NCBI RefSeq assembly: GCF_011742555.1
Contig: NZ_JAAQQR010000002.1
Location: 1 to 64,000 of the forward strand
Length of the DNA: 64,000 bases
Origin: Luteibacter jiangsuensis
Lineage (GTDB): Bacteria; Pseudomonadota; Gammaproteobacteria; Xanthomonadales; Rhodanobacteraceae
Direction of reading: 5' to 3'
The notes under the pieces were generated by a model that ran no database searches, was not told the origin of the DNA, and saw only the letters and a list, made by a program, of their open reading frames with translations. Every line of letters starts with the position of its first letter. Positions within the stretch are counted from its first letter, which is position 1. Of this stretch, positions 25,628 through 33,348 are shown in pieces. The translations under genes and the position numbers were made by a program.

Positions 25628-25684
25628 TCAGGCCCTGTGGGAGACATCAGGCCCTGTGGGAGACATCAGACCCTGTGGGAGCCG
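25628..25684. repeat. Short tandem array, 19-bp units ending in a REP
   Basis: TCAGGCCCTGTGGGAGACA occurs twice (25628-25646, 25647-25665). A third copy starts TCAGACCCTGTGGGAG and turns into the REP at 25675. It again grows from the GTGGGAG head. The neighbouring 25504-25627 shows no gene. Confidence 0.85.
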
Positions 25685-25755
25685 GCTATGCCGGCGATCC
25701 CGCGGCAGCGGGCAACCCCGCCGCGAGCACCCATCGCCGCTGAAGCGGCTCCCAC
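25675..25755. repeat. BIME between flgB and cheV
   Basis: REP (GTGGGAGCCGGCTATGCCGG), central CCCGCGGCAGCGGG, then inverted REP ending GAAGCGGCTCCCAC. It lies 30 nt past the cheV stop and could end cheV transcripts before the flg promoter region. Confidence 0.85.
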
Positions 25756-25785
25756 ACAAAGCGCGCATGGTTGTGGGGGGAACGG

Positions 25786-26703
25786 TCAGGCGGGGAGGAG
25801 TTCGAGCACCGCGGTTGCCAGCACGTCCGGCTGGAACTTCGCGATGAAGCGGTCGGCGCCCACCCGGGCCACCATCGCTTCGTTGAACACCCCGCTGAGC
25901 GAGCTGTGCAGGAGAACCTTCACGTGGCGCAGCTGGGCGTCCTCGCGAATGGCCCTCGTCAGCGCGTAGCCGTCCATCGAGGGCATCTCGATGTCCGAAA
26001 CGACCAGAGCGATGCGATCCGCGGCGGGGCCCATGGTGAGCGTGCGCAGGACGTCCAGGCCTTCGCTGCCGTCCTTGGCCACCACGCATTCGAGGTCCAT
26101 CTTGCGGAAGAGGTCGACCAACTGGGTTCGCGCCACAAGGGAATCGTCCACCACCAGCACGCGCCGGTTCGCGACGTGCTGCACCTGGGCCGCCTGCTGC
26201 ACCCGGTCGGAAAGCTCCACCGCCTGCGGGTCGACACTGGCAAGCACCTGTTCCACGTCGACGATGGCGAGCAGGTCGCCGTCGAGGCGGGTCACCGAGT
26301 TGACACGGGCGCCATAGCCCAGCGCGTGTGGCGGAGCGGCCATCTGGGCGCCGTCGACATGGACGATGCGGTCCACGTCGGAGACCAGAAAGCCCTGCAC
26401 CGAGCGGTTGAACTCGGTGACGATGAGGTGCGCGGTGTCCACCGCGGCCAGGGGCGGGTAACCCATGGCGGCGGCGAGGTCGATCACGGGGATCGTGCTG
26501 CCGCGATAGTCGAAGCTGCCTGCGACCAACTCATGCATGCTGGGCATGCGCTCCAGCCGCGGCCTGCGCAGCACCTCGCGCACCTTGAACACGTTGATCC
26601 CGAAGGCCTGGCGATCGCCCAGGCGGAACAACAGCATGGCCACGCGATTGTGGCCCGCCAGGCGGGTGAAGGTTTCCACGGTGTCGAGGAGCGGTCGGGC
26701 CAT
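25786..26703 (-). CDS. cheV: Chemotaxis coupling/response-regulator hybrid CheV
   Basis: 305 aa from ATG 26703 (MARPLLDTVETFTRLA). A CheW domain (about 15-165; LLFRLGDRQAFGINVFKVRE, GSFDYRGSTIPVIDLA) is followed by a receiver domain (about 180-305; RRVLVVDDSLVARTQL, phospho-acceptor Asp in VVSDIEMPSMDGYAL). It links chemoreceptors to CheA and tunes signalling by phosphorylation. It is monocistronic. A sigma-28-like promoter at 26739-26765 suggests expression with the late flagellar genes. Confidence 0.95.
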   Translation of the reverse strand: MARPLLDTVETFTRLAGHNRVAMLLFRLGDRQAFGINVFKVREVLRRPRLERMPSMHELVAGSFDYRGSTIPVIDLAAAMGYPPLAAVDTAHLIVTEFNRSVQGFLVSDVDRIVHVDGAQMAAPPHALGYGARVNSVTRLDGDLLAIVDVEQVLASVDPQAVELSDRVQQAAQVQHVANRRVLVVDDSLVARTQLVDLFRKMDLECVVAKDGSEGLDVLRTLTMGPAADRIALVVSDIEMPSMDGYALTRAIREDAQLRHVKVLLHSSLSGVFNEAMVARVGADRFIAKFQPDVLATAVLELLPA

Positions 26704-26738
26704 GGGCTGCGTGTGCGTCGAAGGAGGTGTCGCGAACC

Positions 26739-26765
26739 GTATCGGCCGGCTTCGCACTTACTGTA
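26739..26765 (-). promoter_or_regulatory. Sigma-28-like promoter of cheV
   Basis: The minus strand reads TACA-N15-GCCGATAC: correct spacing and two mismatches to TAAA-N15-GCCGATAA. It is 36 nt from the cheV ATG and abuts the REP starting at 26769. Confidence 0.6.
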
Positions 26766-26768
26766 GTT

Positions 26769-26844
26769 GTGGGAGCCGCTTCAGCGGCGATGGGTGCTCG
26801 CGGCAAGCGTGCCCGCTGCCGCGGGATCGCCGGCATAGCCGGCT
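26769..26844. repeat. BIME interrupted by the IS110 element (left part)
   Basis: A complete first REP (GTGGGAGCCGCTTCAGCGG), the central hairpin and most of the inverted REP (GATCGCCGGCATAGCCGGCT) are present. The expected final CCCAC is absent here and reappears after the IS at 28028-28032. The CT at 26843-26844 is the insertion core and is repeated at 28026-28027. Confidence 0.85.
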
Positions 26845-26857
26845 TGTATGTTGTAAC

Positions 26858-27043
26858 CGCCCCTTTCTCCCCGCCGATGGCTGAGAGATAAGGGGCTGGG
26901 GTGAGGGACATAGCTGGTATCGGCTCGTATGAGGAGACCGACCGTGGGAGACATCCCTATCCCATCGTGAGCGTCGATGAAGGATCTGGCGATCCAATCG
27001 CCGATGAACAAGCTAACGCCTGATGGGACTTCACCCCAGCCGT
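26858..27043 (+). ncRNA. Probable bridge RNA of the IS110 element
   Basis: A 5' hairpin (CCCCTT 26860-26865 with AAGGGG 26890-26895, inner TCTC/GAGA) is followed by a long-range 11-bp helix, GGCTGGGGTGA (26894-26904) with TCACCCCAGCC (27031-27041). This helix encloses two internal loops. Target loop: stem GGGA/TCCC (26905-26908, 26954-26957), left guide UCGGCU (26920-26925), right guide GUGGGAG (26944-26950). These match the occupied REP target CGG-CT-CCCAC. Donor loop: stems CATC/GATG and GCGT/ACGC, left guide AGGAUCU (26981-26987) identical to the right end at 28021-28027. A hairpin GGCGAT-CCA-ATCGCC follows, then right guide ACAAG (27008-27012) complementary to CTTGT at 26843-26847. The organisation follows that described for IS621. 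Confidence 0.82.
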
Positions 27044-27071
27044 CCTTGAGACTACGAGGAGTTGGGTCGCC

Positions 27072-28022
27072 ATGCCACTACAGCATTTCGGAATCGATAT
27101 CGACAAAGCCGCCCTGACGGTGGCCTGTCATGAGGTGCCCGGCCGTACCGAGCGGGTGAGCAACGACGCCGCGTCGATCGACGCCTGGTTACGCCGGTTG
27201 CCTACCGACAGCGTGCTCGCGGTGGAGGCCACCGGGGCCTGCCATCAGGCCCTGCTACAGGGCGCCGTCCGCCACGACCTGCCGATCTACCTGCTCAACC
27301 CCCGCGACGTCCGTCACTACGCCGAAAGTCTGCGCCGACGGGCCAAGACCGACCGGGTCGATGCCCAGGTCATCGCCCGTTATGTCGCCCACGAGAAGGG
27401 CAACCTGCGCCGCTATCTGCCCGCGCCGGCCAGCGCGGCGCGCCTGGAGCAGCTGCTGCGACGACGCGCCCTGCTGGCACAGACACAGGCGCAGCTCCGA
27501 CTCGGCTGTAGCGATCTGGCGCTGCCGGCGATGGATCACCTGCATGCCAGTTTCAAGGCGACCCTGGCCGCGCTGGACGAGCAGCTCGATGCGCTGGTCG
27601 CCCAGGACGAGCAACGTGCCCGTCAGCGTGAGCAACTGCGCTCCATTCCCGGCGTCGGGCCCTTGAACAGCCTCGCCTTGGTCAGCTTGTTCTGGCGCCT
27701 GCCCAGCATCACGGCCGACGGCTTGATTGCTTTTGTCGGCTTCGATCCGCGCCCGCGCGAATCGGGTAACTATCGCGGGCAACGAAGGATCTCCAAGCGA
27801 GGGGACGCCGAGACCCGGCGTCTCGGCTACCTCGCCGCCCAGGCCTTCGCCCGGCACCCCGTCGGCAGGCCTCTCTACGACCGCTATCGTCAGCGAGGCC
27901 TCAGCGCCACAGCGACCTACGTCATCCTCGCCAGGAAGATTCTTCGTCTGGCCCATGCGCTCATCAGCCAGGGCACGACCTTCGACCCTCAACGCTTCGC
28001 GGCCGCTTGCGCGGGAACATAG
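27072..28022 (+). CDS. IS110-family bridge-RNA-guided recombinase (transposase)
   Basis: 316 aa. The RuvC-like DEDD domain has D9 (FGIDID), E52 (VEATG), and D94 and D97 ([13 protein letters not shown]). A coiled-coil region (about 120-190) leads to the Tnp domain with [14 protein letters not shown] (191-204) and ISKRGD, whose Ser241 is the likely nucleophile. All catalytic residues are present and the frame is unbroken, so the element may be active. GAGGAG lies 11 nt before the ATG. The TAG stop is 3 bp from the CT core. Confidence 0.95.
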   Translation: MPLQHFGIDIDKAALTVACHEVPGRTERVSNDAASIDAWLRRLPTDSVLAVEATGACHQALLQGAVRHDLPIYLLNPRDVRHYAESLRRRAKTDRVDAQVIARYVAHEKGNLRRYLPAPASAARLEQLLRRRALLAQTQAQLRLGCSDLALPAMDHLHASFKATLAALDEQLDALVAQDEQRARQREQLRSIPGVGPLNSLALVSLFWRLPSITADGLIAFVGFDPRPRESGNYRGQRRISKRGDAETRRLGYLAAQAFARHPVGRPLYDRYRQRGLSATATYVILARKILRLAHALISQGTTFDPQRFAAACAGT

Positions 28023-28025
28023 GAT

Positions 28026-28032
28026 CTCCCAC
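28026..28032. repeat. Right end of the REP split by IS110
   Basis: CTCCCAC restores the REP end missing from the left piece at 26844 and carries the second copy of the CT core. Confidence 0.8.
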
Positions 28033-28055
28033 GGGTGCAGCCCTTGCAGGCGGGA

Positions 28056-28071
28056 TGGCACATGGATTGCA
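28056..28071 (+). promoter_or_regulatory. Sigma-54 promoter of the transducer-flgA operon
   Basis: TGGCAC-ATGGA-TTGCA is a full -24/-12 match with correct spacing. The start is predicted near 28083, 56 nt before the transducer ATG. The IS110 right end lies only 28 bp upstream, so any FleQ sites that used to be upstream are now 1.2 kb away. Confidence 0.88.
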
Positions 28072-28138
28072 TGACTCAAGAAACACGTGGCCCTACCGAT
28101 CTATTGGGCCGACCATCCGTAGAGCGAAAGCGAACATC

Positions 28139-29446
28139 ATGACCCTCCTTTGGAGCCAGCACGTCCGCCTCCTTGCCCAGGCCGCCGCCACCGGCGACTC
28201 AGCGCGCGTCCGCGCGCTGGCCGCTCAATATCCGGCAGCCGCCAGTGCGCTGGGCGCGTTGCTGAAGCCTGCGGAGCCGCGCACCGTCGCGGCCACGACC
28301 ATCCAGGCGATCGAACAGCAGGGCATGGCGCTGACCAGCGCCCAGGCGCTTGGCGCCACCCTGCAGGAACTCGGCACGGCCGCCGACAGCGCACGGGATA
28401 CCGCCGGGCGTTTGACGGAGGCGAGCGCCAGGATTTCGACGGCGATCGACCAGGTTCACACGGGCGTGGCCGGCATGGCCGACGCAGGCGGCCAGGGCCA
28501 GGCCACGTCGGCCGAACTCGACGGCCAGCTGCGCCTGCTGCGCAGCGCCCTGTCTGGCATGAGCCGCAACCACGCCCAGTTTTCCGAATACTTCACCGCC
28601 ATCCGGAAGCTCACGGCCACGGTGCAGGACATCGCCCACCAGACGAACCTCGTGGCGCTGAACGCCGCCATCGAGGCCGCGCGCGCCGGTGAGGCAGGCC
28701 GCGGCTTCGCCGTGGTGGCCGACGAAGTGAAACAGCTGGCGGAGAAGACCACCCAGGCCACGGCGGAAATCGATCAGGTCACCCAGGCCGTGGGCGAGTT
28801 CTCCGGACAGCTCGACGACGCAGTGCAAACCAGCCTGCGCCGTCTCGAACAGTCGCAGTCCGGCATCGCCGGCATGCAGGCGTCCCTCGGCCGTGTCGAC
28901 GACGCCGTGCGTGGCGCCCGCGGCAGCCTCGACGCCGCACGCGAGGGCATGGCCGCGCTCCAGGGCCGTGTGGCCGCCATCCAGGCCACGCAATCCACGC
29001 TCGGCCGCGTCACGAACGAGGCCCGTCGGCAGGCCGACGCCGCGGCCCGCGCCGTGGTGCTCGCGCATCGCCTGAGCCTCAGCCGCCTCGAAACCGAGGG
29101 CAACCTCGACGCCGCCAGCCTCAGCCAGATGATCCGCGAAGCTACCCAGGGCCTTCGCTATGCGTTGGAACTCGCCGCGCGCGATCCGTCCAGCCTCGAT
29201 CGCCGGTGGCTAGACACCACGCCGATGATGCGCTGCCTGGAAAAGCTGCGCGCCCTGCGGCCCGACGGCAGCGCCGACCTCGCACACGGCGCGGGCGAGC
29301 GCTTCTCCGCGCTGGCGTCGCAGTACGCGATCACCCTCGGCGAAGGCCGCCATGCCGACGCCAGCCACATGCTGCCCGGCCTGACACGGGAACTGGACGC
29401 GATCACGCAAGGTCTCTCCGCCTCACTTGCAGAGCGCGCCGCGTGA
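28139..29446 (+). CDS. Soluble methyl-accepting chemotaxis-type transducer
   Basis: 435 aa from ATG 28139. No membrane segment or signal peptide is seen, so the protein is cytoplasmic. The signalling hairpin tip is clear (about 160-210: [40 protein letters not shown]). It binds CheA and CheW. The flanking helices are Ala/Gln-rich coiled coil and no known sensor domain is recognised; a C-terminal 120-residue helical region is unassigned. It overlaps flgA by 4 nt and is transcribed with it from a sigma-54 promoter, which ties a receptor to rod/P-ring assembly genes. Confidence 0.88.
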   Translation: MTLLWSQHVRLLAQAAATGDSARVRALAAQYPAAASALGALLKPAEPRTVAATTIQAIEQQGMALTSAQALGATLQELGTAADSARDTAGRLTEASARISTAIDQVHTGVAGMADAGGQGQATSAELDGQLRLLRSALSGMSRNHAQFSEYFTAIRKLTATVQDIAHQTNLVALNAAIEAARAGEAGRGFAVVADEVKQLAEKTTQATAEIDQVTQAVGEFSGQLDDAVQTSLRRLEQSQSGIAGMQASLGRVDDAVRGARGSLDAAREGMAALQGRVAAIQATQSTLGRVTNEARRQADAAARAVVLAHRLSLSRLETEGNLDAASLSQMIREATQGLRYALELAARDPSSLDRRWLDTTPMMRCLEKLRALRPDGSADLAHGAGERFSALASQYAITLGEGRHADASHMLPGLTRELDAITQGLSASLAERAA

Positions 29447-30141
29447 TTCGTCGCGCCGTTGCCTTCGGCGGCCTCGCCGCTCTGCTGGCCGTACCGCTTT
29501 CCGCGGCGGCCACGCAGTCGCTCGAGGCGGTGCGCGCGGCGGCGGTGAACTGGCTGCAACAGCACCGCACGCTTCCCGGCGCGCGCATGACCGCGGAAGC
29601 CGCGCCGCTGGACAGCCGCTTGCAACTCGCCGACTGCGCCGCTCCGCTGGACGCTTCCCTTCCGGGCAACCGCCGCCTTACCGCGCGTGTCAGCGTCACG
29701 GTGCGCTGTCCGGTGCCCGGCGGATGGACGGTCCGCGTTCCGGTCAGCGTGAAGATGTTCACGAATGTGCTCGTCACGAGCAGGCCACTCGCTCGCGGCG
29801 ACGGCATCGGTGCCTCGGACGTGCACACCGAGGAGCGGGACGTGGCCGGCCTTGCCTACGGATACGTGGCGGGCCTGGACCAGATCGAAGGCCGTGCCCT
29901 CGCGCGCCCCCTGAATGCCGGCAGCGTGCTCACGCCGGGCATGCTTGCCGGGCGGCAGGCCGTGCGCAACGGCGACGCCGTCAGCATGGAAGCCAGCGTG
30001 GAGGGCGTGACCATCCGCGCCGATGGCGTCGCGCTCGGCGCGGGTGACACGGGCAGCCGCATCAAGGTTCGCAATGCGTCGTCCGGCAAGGTGCTGGACG
30101 CCATCGTGAGCGGCCCGGGAACGGTCGCCGTGCTTCCGTGA
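29443..30141 (+). CDS. flgA: Flagella basal body P-ring formation chaperone FlgA
   Basis: 232 aa from a GTG overlapping the transducer stop (GTGA). The signal peptide [17 protein letters not shown] is followed by the FlgA SAF domain: [39 protein letters not shown] and [20 protein letters not shown]. It is a periplasmic chaperone for FlgI. No strong ribosome site is present, which fits translational coupling to the upstream gene. Confidence 0.93.
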   Translation: MIRRAVAFGGLAALLAVPLSAAATQSLEAVRAAAVNWLQQHRTLPGARMTAEAAPLDSRLQLADCAAPLDASLPGNRRLTARVSVTVRCPVPGGWTVRVPVSVKMFTNVLVTSRPLARGDGIGASDVHTEERDVAGLAYGYVAGLDQIEGRALARPLNAGSVLTPGMLAGRQAVRNGDAVSMEASVEGVTIRADGVALGAGDTGSRIKVRNASSGKVLDAIVSGPGTVAVLP

Positions 30142-30182
30142 ATGAACTTCGAACCGCGTCACAATACCGACGCGGCGCCAGT

Positions 30183-30209
30183 TAAAGTTCTCCGATGGAT
30201 CGCCGATAA
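30183..30209 (+). promoter_or_regulatory. Sigma-28 (FliA) promoter of flgMN
   Basis: TAAAGTTC-N11-GCCGATAA matches the FliA consensus almost fully. It lies 36 nt before flgM. Autoregulation of the anti-sigma factor by its own target sigma is the expected logic. Confidence 0.9.
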
Positions 30210-30245
30210 AGAGACCGACGGAACAAAGCTCCGAGGGATACACCC

Positions 30246-30554
30246 ATGACGACACCCATCAAACCCGGCCTTCAGGCTCCCCAGCCTCAGGTCCAGTTGC
30301 GCACCCAGAGCCCCGGCGCCGGTTCCGCCGGCTCCGCGCAGGGCGCTGCCTCGGTGCGCCCGAGCGACGACAGCGTGAAGATCACCGACTCCGCGAAGGC
30401 GCTCGACGCCGCCAGCCGCGGCGAAGGCATCGACACGAAGCGCGTGGAAGAAATCCGCGCCCGTCTCGCCGAGGGCACCTACAAGCCCGACGCCCAGGCC
30501 ATCGCCAGCAAGTTTCTTGCGATGGAAGGCCAGATCGGCGGCGTCAAGGCATGA
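30246..30554 (+). CDS. flgM: Anti-sigma-28 factor FlgM
   Basis: 102 aa. The N-terminus is disordered and rich in Gln, Pro and Ser. The C-terminal FliA-binding part has DDSVKITDSAKALDAASRGE and DTKRVEEIRARLAEGTYKPD. It inhibits FliA until secreted through the completed hook. It overlaps flgN by 4 nt. Confidence 0.95.
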   Translation: MTTPIKPGLQAPQPQVQLRTQSPGAGSAGSAQGAASVRPSDDSVKITDSAKALDAASRGEGIDTKRVEEIRARLAEGTYKPDAQAIASKFLAMEGQIGGVKA

Positions 30555-30994
30555 ACCCGCCGCTGGGCCGGGACTTCGACACGGCACTCGCGGCCGTCAT
30601 GGGCGATCTCGCCGTTGAGGTCGATGCCCTGCATGCCAGCCTGATCGAGGAGCGTCTCGCCCTCGACCAGGGCGACGCGCAGGCGCTGGACGCCGCGGGC
30701 CGCACCAAGGGCAACCTCCTCGACCGGATCGAGAAACTCGACGTCGAGCGCCGCCAGCTCGACGCCGCCGCCGGTGTCGACAGCCTCGCCGATCCGCGCT
30801 GGGCACCCACGGTCGAACGGCTGCGCGAATGCCGGGGCCTCAACGAAACCAATGGCCGCATCGTCGGCCAGCGGATGAGTCACGTACGCCAGGCGCTGGC
30901 CGTGCTCTCGGGCGAAGGGCCCGGCGGCGGCACCTACGGCCCGAACGGCGTCGCGAAGGTGAAGCTCCGATCCGCGACACTTGCACAGGTTTGA
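30551..30994 (+). CDS. flgN: Flagellar export chaperone FlgN
   Basis: 147 aa, helical. LIEERLALDQGDAQALDAAG and NLLDRIEKLDVERRQLDAAA are the FlgN family pattern. The C-terminal tail is Gly-rich. It escorts FlgK and FlgL to the export gate. Its ATG overlaps the flgM stop. Confidence 0.92.
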   Translation: MNPPLGRDFDTALAAVMGDLAVEVDALHASLIEERLALDQGDAQALDAAGRTKGNLLDRIEKLDVERRQLDAAAGVDSLADPRWAPTVERLRECRGLNETNGRIVGQRMSHVRQALAVLSGEGPGGGTYGPNGVAKVKLRSATLAQV

Positions 30995-31048
30995 CGGCGA
31001 CAAAGCAGCGACACTCACGATTCCCGAAGACGGTGCAAGAAGAAGGCA

Positions 31049-32317
31049 ATGGCAGTAACTCCCCAGCTGACCGCGGTGAATGACGACGGCATCCTCCCCA
31101 TCGTCCGCGTGCCTGTCCTGGACAGAAAGCAGTCGCTTTTCGCCTACGAACTACTCTTCCCGCGTCCGATCGGCAGCGACATCGAGGCCGCCGCGCTCGC
31201 CCACACGCAGGCGACGCTGAGCGCCATCGCCGACGGCAGCCTCAAGCGGCTGGTGCGCGACAACCGCGCGTTCCTGCACATGTCGCGCGACCTCCTCCTC
31301 CAGCATGCCGACATCCTGCGCCATAACGCGCGGCTGGGCGCCAGCATCAGCGCCGATGTGGGCACCGACGAGCAACTGCTCGAGAAACTGCGCGAACTGA
31401 AGGGGCATGGCTGCCTCTTCATGCTCGAAGATTTCAACCTTCCCGCCGATCCGGAACACCGTGCCGGCGTGGACGCCCTGCTGCGTATAGTGCAGTTCGC
31501 CAAGGTGGCGGTCGATCATCGCCATCCGCTCGCGGCGAAAGCGCACATGGATTACGTGCACGCGTTCGGCGTCAAGGTCATCGTCACCGGCGTCGATACC
31601 CACGAAACCTTCGTGGAATACGCCGAACAGGACGTCGACGGATTCCAGGGCAAGTACCTGTTGCGCCCGGAACGCGTCGACATGCCGCGCCTCACCCCGA
31701 GCAGGCTTGGCGTGCTTCGCCTCATGGGAGCCCTGCAGGATCCGGACAACGGCCCCGTCGAGCTGGGCAAGATCATCCGCGACGACGCCATCCTCAGCTA
31801 CAAGCTGCTGGGCTGCGTGAATTCCGCCTACTTCGCCCTGCCCCGCCAGCTGAAATCGGTGGAACAGGCGGCGGTGTTCTTCGGCGTGAACCGCATGCGC
31901 AACTGGATCTTCACCATGGCCGTGTCCGGCATGGACGAGCGTCCGCCGGAACTGCTGCGCCTCGCCCTCATCCGTGCACACATGTGCGAGAAGCTGGCGC
32001 GTGCGGTAAGGCCGGAACTCCAGGAGATGGCCTTCACCGCCGGTCTGTTCTCCCTGCTCGACACACTGATGAACGTGTCGATGGCGTATGTGCTGGAACA
32101 CCTGCCGCTGGCCATCGAGATCCGCGAAGCGCTGCTCGAGGGCACGGGCCCCTTCGCCGCCATCCTCGACCAGATTCGCCACTGGGAACAGGGCGAACTG
32201 GAAAGCGGTTCGTCCCTGTCCGAGCAGGACGTGGCCGCCATGGCCACGATCTACGTGGAAGCCGCGAGCTGGGCCGACCACGTCTACGCGTTCGCCGACG
32301 GCAGCGCCGCCGCATAA
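31049..32317 (+). CDS. EAL/HDOD-domain signalling protein (YuxH-type)
   Basis: 422 aa. An N-terminal EAL-like domain (1-205) is followed by an HDOD domain (about 205-400; LGKIIRDDAILSYKLLGCVN). The catalytic EAL motif is replaced by YELLFPRP, and other metal-binding acids are not evident. It is therefore probably a non-enzymatic c-di-GMP or protein sensor. It follows flgN by 54 nt with AAGAAGG before the ATG and no obvious own promoter, so probably belongs to the flgMN transcript. A role in adjusting motility to c-di-GMP is inference. Confidence 0.85.
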   Translation: MAVTPQLTAVNDDGILPIVRVPVLDRKQSLFAYELLFPRPIGSDIEAAALAHTQATLSAIADGSLKRLVRDNRAFLHMSRDLLLQHADILRHNARLGASISADVGTDEQLLEKLRELKGHGCLFMLEDFNLPADPEHRAGVDALLRIVQFAKVAVDHRHPLAAKAHMDYVHAFGVKVIVTGVDTHETFVEYAEQDVDGFQGKYLLRPERVDMPRLTPSRLGVLRLMGALQDPDNGPVELGKIIRDDAILSYKLLGCVNSAYFALPRQLKSVEQAAVFFGVNRMRNWIFTMAVSGMDERPPELLRLALIRAHMCEKLARAVRPELQEMAFTAGLFSLLDTLMNVSMAYVLEHLPLAIEIREALLEGTGPFAAILDQIRHWEQGELESGSSLSEQDVAAMATIYVEAASWADHVYAFADGSAAA

Positions 32318-32341
32318 GGCGGCGCCACCCCGGCTCCCGCT

Positions 32342-33181
32342 TTACGCGGGAAAGTCCGTGCTCGTCGAGATGTCCTTCACCGCCTCGATATTCGCCCGCA
32401 GCTCGTCCAGCCTGCCGCTGAGGAACTGGTAGGCGTCCGAACCCAACGGCAGACGCAGGGGCGGATGTTCCGTGTCGACCGCCCCGATGATCGCCGCCGC
32501 TCCGCGTGCCGGGTCGCCAGGCTGTGTGCCGGTATACCCCCTGGCCTGTCGGCGGCGTTCGCCGGCCGTGGCGTCGTAATCTTCGATGATCGTCTTCGAC
32601 TCGATCACGGATCGTCCCGCCCAGTCGGTGCGGAAGCGGCCCGGCTCGACAATGATCACCTTGACGCCCAGCGGCCCGACTTCCTTCGACAGCGCTTCGG
32701 AGAAGCCCTCCACCGCCCATTTCGTCGCGTGGTAGTAACCGGTGGCCGGGAATGCCAGCAATCCGCCCACGGAAGACACGTTCACGATGTGACCGCTCCG
32801 GCGCCTGCGCATCTCGGGCAGGACATGCCGCGTGAGCGAGATGAGGCCGAAGACGTTGGTCTCGAACTGGCGACGGATCTCTTCGTCCTCGCCCTCCTCG
32901 ATCGCCGAGAAATAGCCGTAGCCCGCATTGTTCACCAGCACGTCGATGCCGCCGAATCGTGCCTGGGCATCGGCGACGGCCTTACGAATGGCGTCCTCGC
33001 TGGTGACATCCAGCGCCAACGCCAGGGCCGTGTCGGGATGCTTCGCGACGATGTCGCGCAGCTGCTCGGGATTCCGGGCGGTCAGCACCGCGCGTTCGCC
33101 ACGAGCAAGGACCTGCTCGGCCAGTTCGCGGCCGAAGCCGGTGGAACAGCCGGTGATGAACCAGATCTTCGAATCGGACAT
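32342..33181 (-). CDS. Short-chain dehydrogenase/reductase
   Basis: 279 aa from ATG 33181, preceded by GAGGAAA. Classical SDR: nucleotide loop TGCSTGFGRELAE (about residues 9-21), DVLVNNAGYGYF, catalytic Ser in VNVSSVGG and YYHATK (Tyr and Lys). Substrate is unknown; C-terminal residues 185-279 resemble SDRs acting on small carbonyl compounds. It is divergent from an AraC-type gene that probably controls it. Confidence 0.9.
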   Translation of the reverse strand: MSDSKIWFITGCSTGFGRELAEQVLARGERAVLTARNPEQLRDIVAKHPDTALALALDVTSEDAIRKAVADAQARFGGIDVLVNNAGYGYFSAIEEGEDEEIRRQFETNVFGLISLTRHVLPEMRRRRSGHIVNVSSVGGLLAFPATGYYHATKWAVEGFSEALSKEVGPLGVKVIIVEPGRFRTDWAGRSVIESKTIIEDYDATAGERRRQARGYTGTQPGDPARGAAAIIGAVDTEHPPLRLPLGSDAYQFLSGRLDELRANIEAVKDISTSTDFPA

Positions 33182-33311
33182 GCGTGTTTCCTCGGGGCAT
33201 GGAGAAGCCGCCATCGGCGGGTACCCGGAAAGAATGGGCCTGACGGACCTCCAGGCCTACCCAGATGCTGCCGATCTTTTGCACGATCCTGCCAATCCAT
33301 ACACAAGACTG

Positions 33312-33341
33312 TTCAGGTGCGATGACTGGCAGGCGCATAAT
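33312..33341 (+). promoter_or_regulatory. Candidate promoter of the AraC-type gene (possibly leaderless mRNA)
   Basis: TTCAGG, 18 nt, CATAAT. The -10 hexamer ends 7 nt before ATG 33349 and no Shine-Dalgarno lies between them. Transcription would begin at or next to the start codon. Confidence 0.45.
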
Positions 33342-33348
33342 CGCTGCC

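Larger units (their letters stand above)
26845..28027 (+). mobile_element. Complete IS110-family insertion sequence in a REP, with CT core
   Basis: The element is 1183 bp counting one copy of the CT core. Ends are defined by the split REP: CGG-CT on the left and CT-CCCAC on the right rejoin to the intact REP end CGGCTCCCAC. It has no terminal inverted repeats, as usual for IS110. The left end is a 227-bp non-coding region encoding a probable bridge RNA; the transposase runs to within 3 bp of the right core. This layout (long left end, minimal right end) is that of the IS110 subgroup rather than IS1111. No gene is interrupted. Confidence 0.88.
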
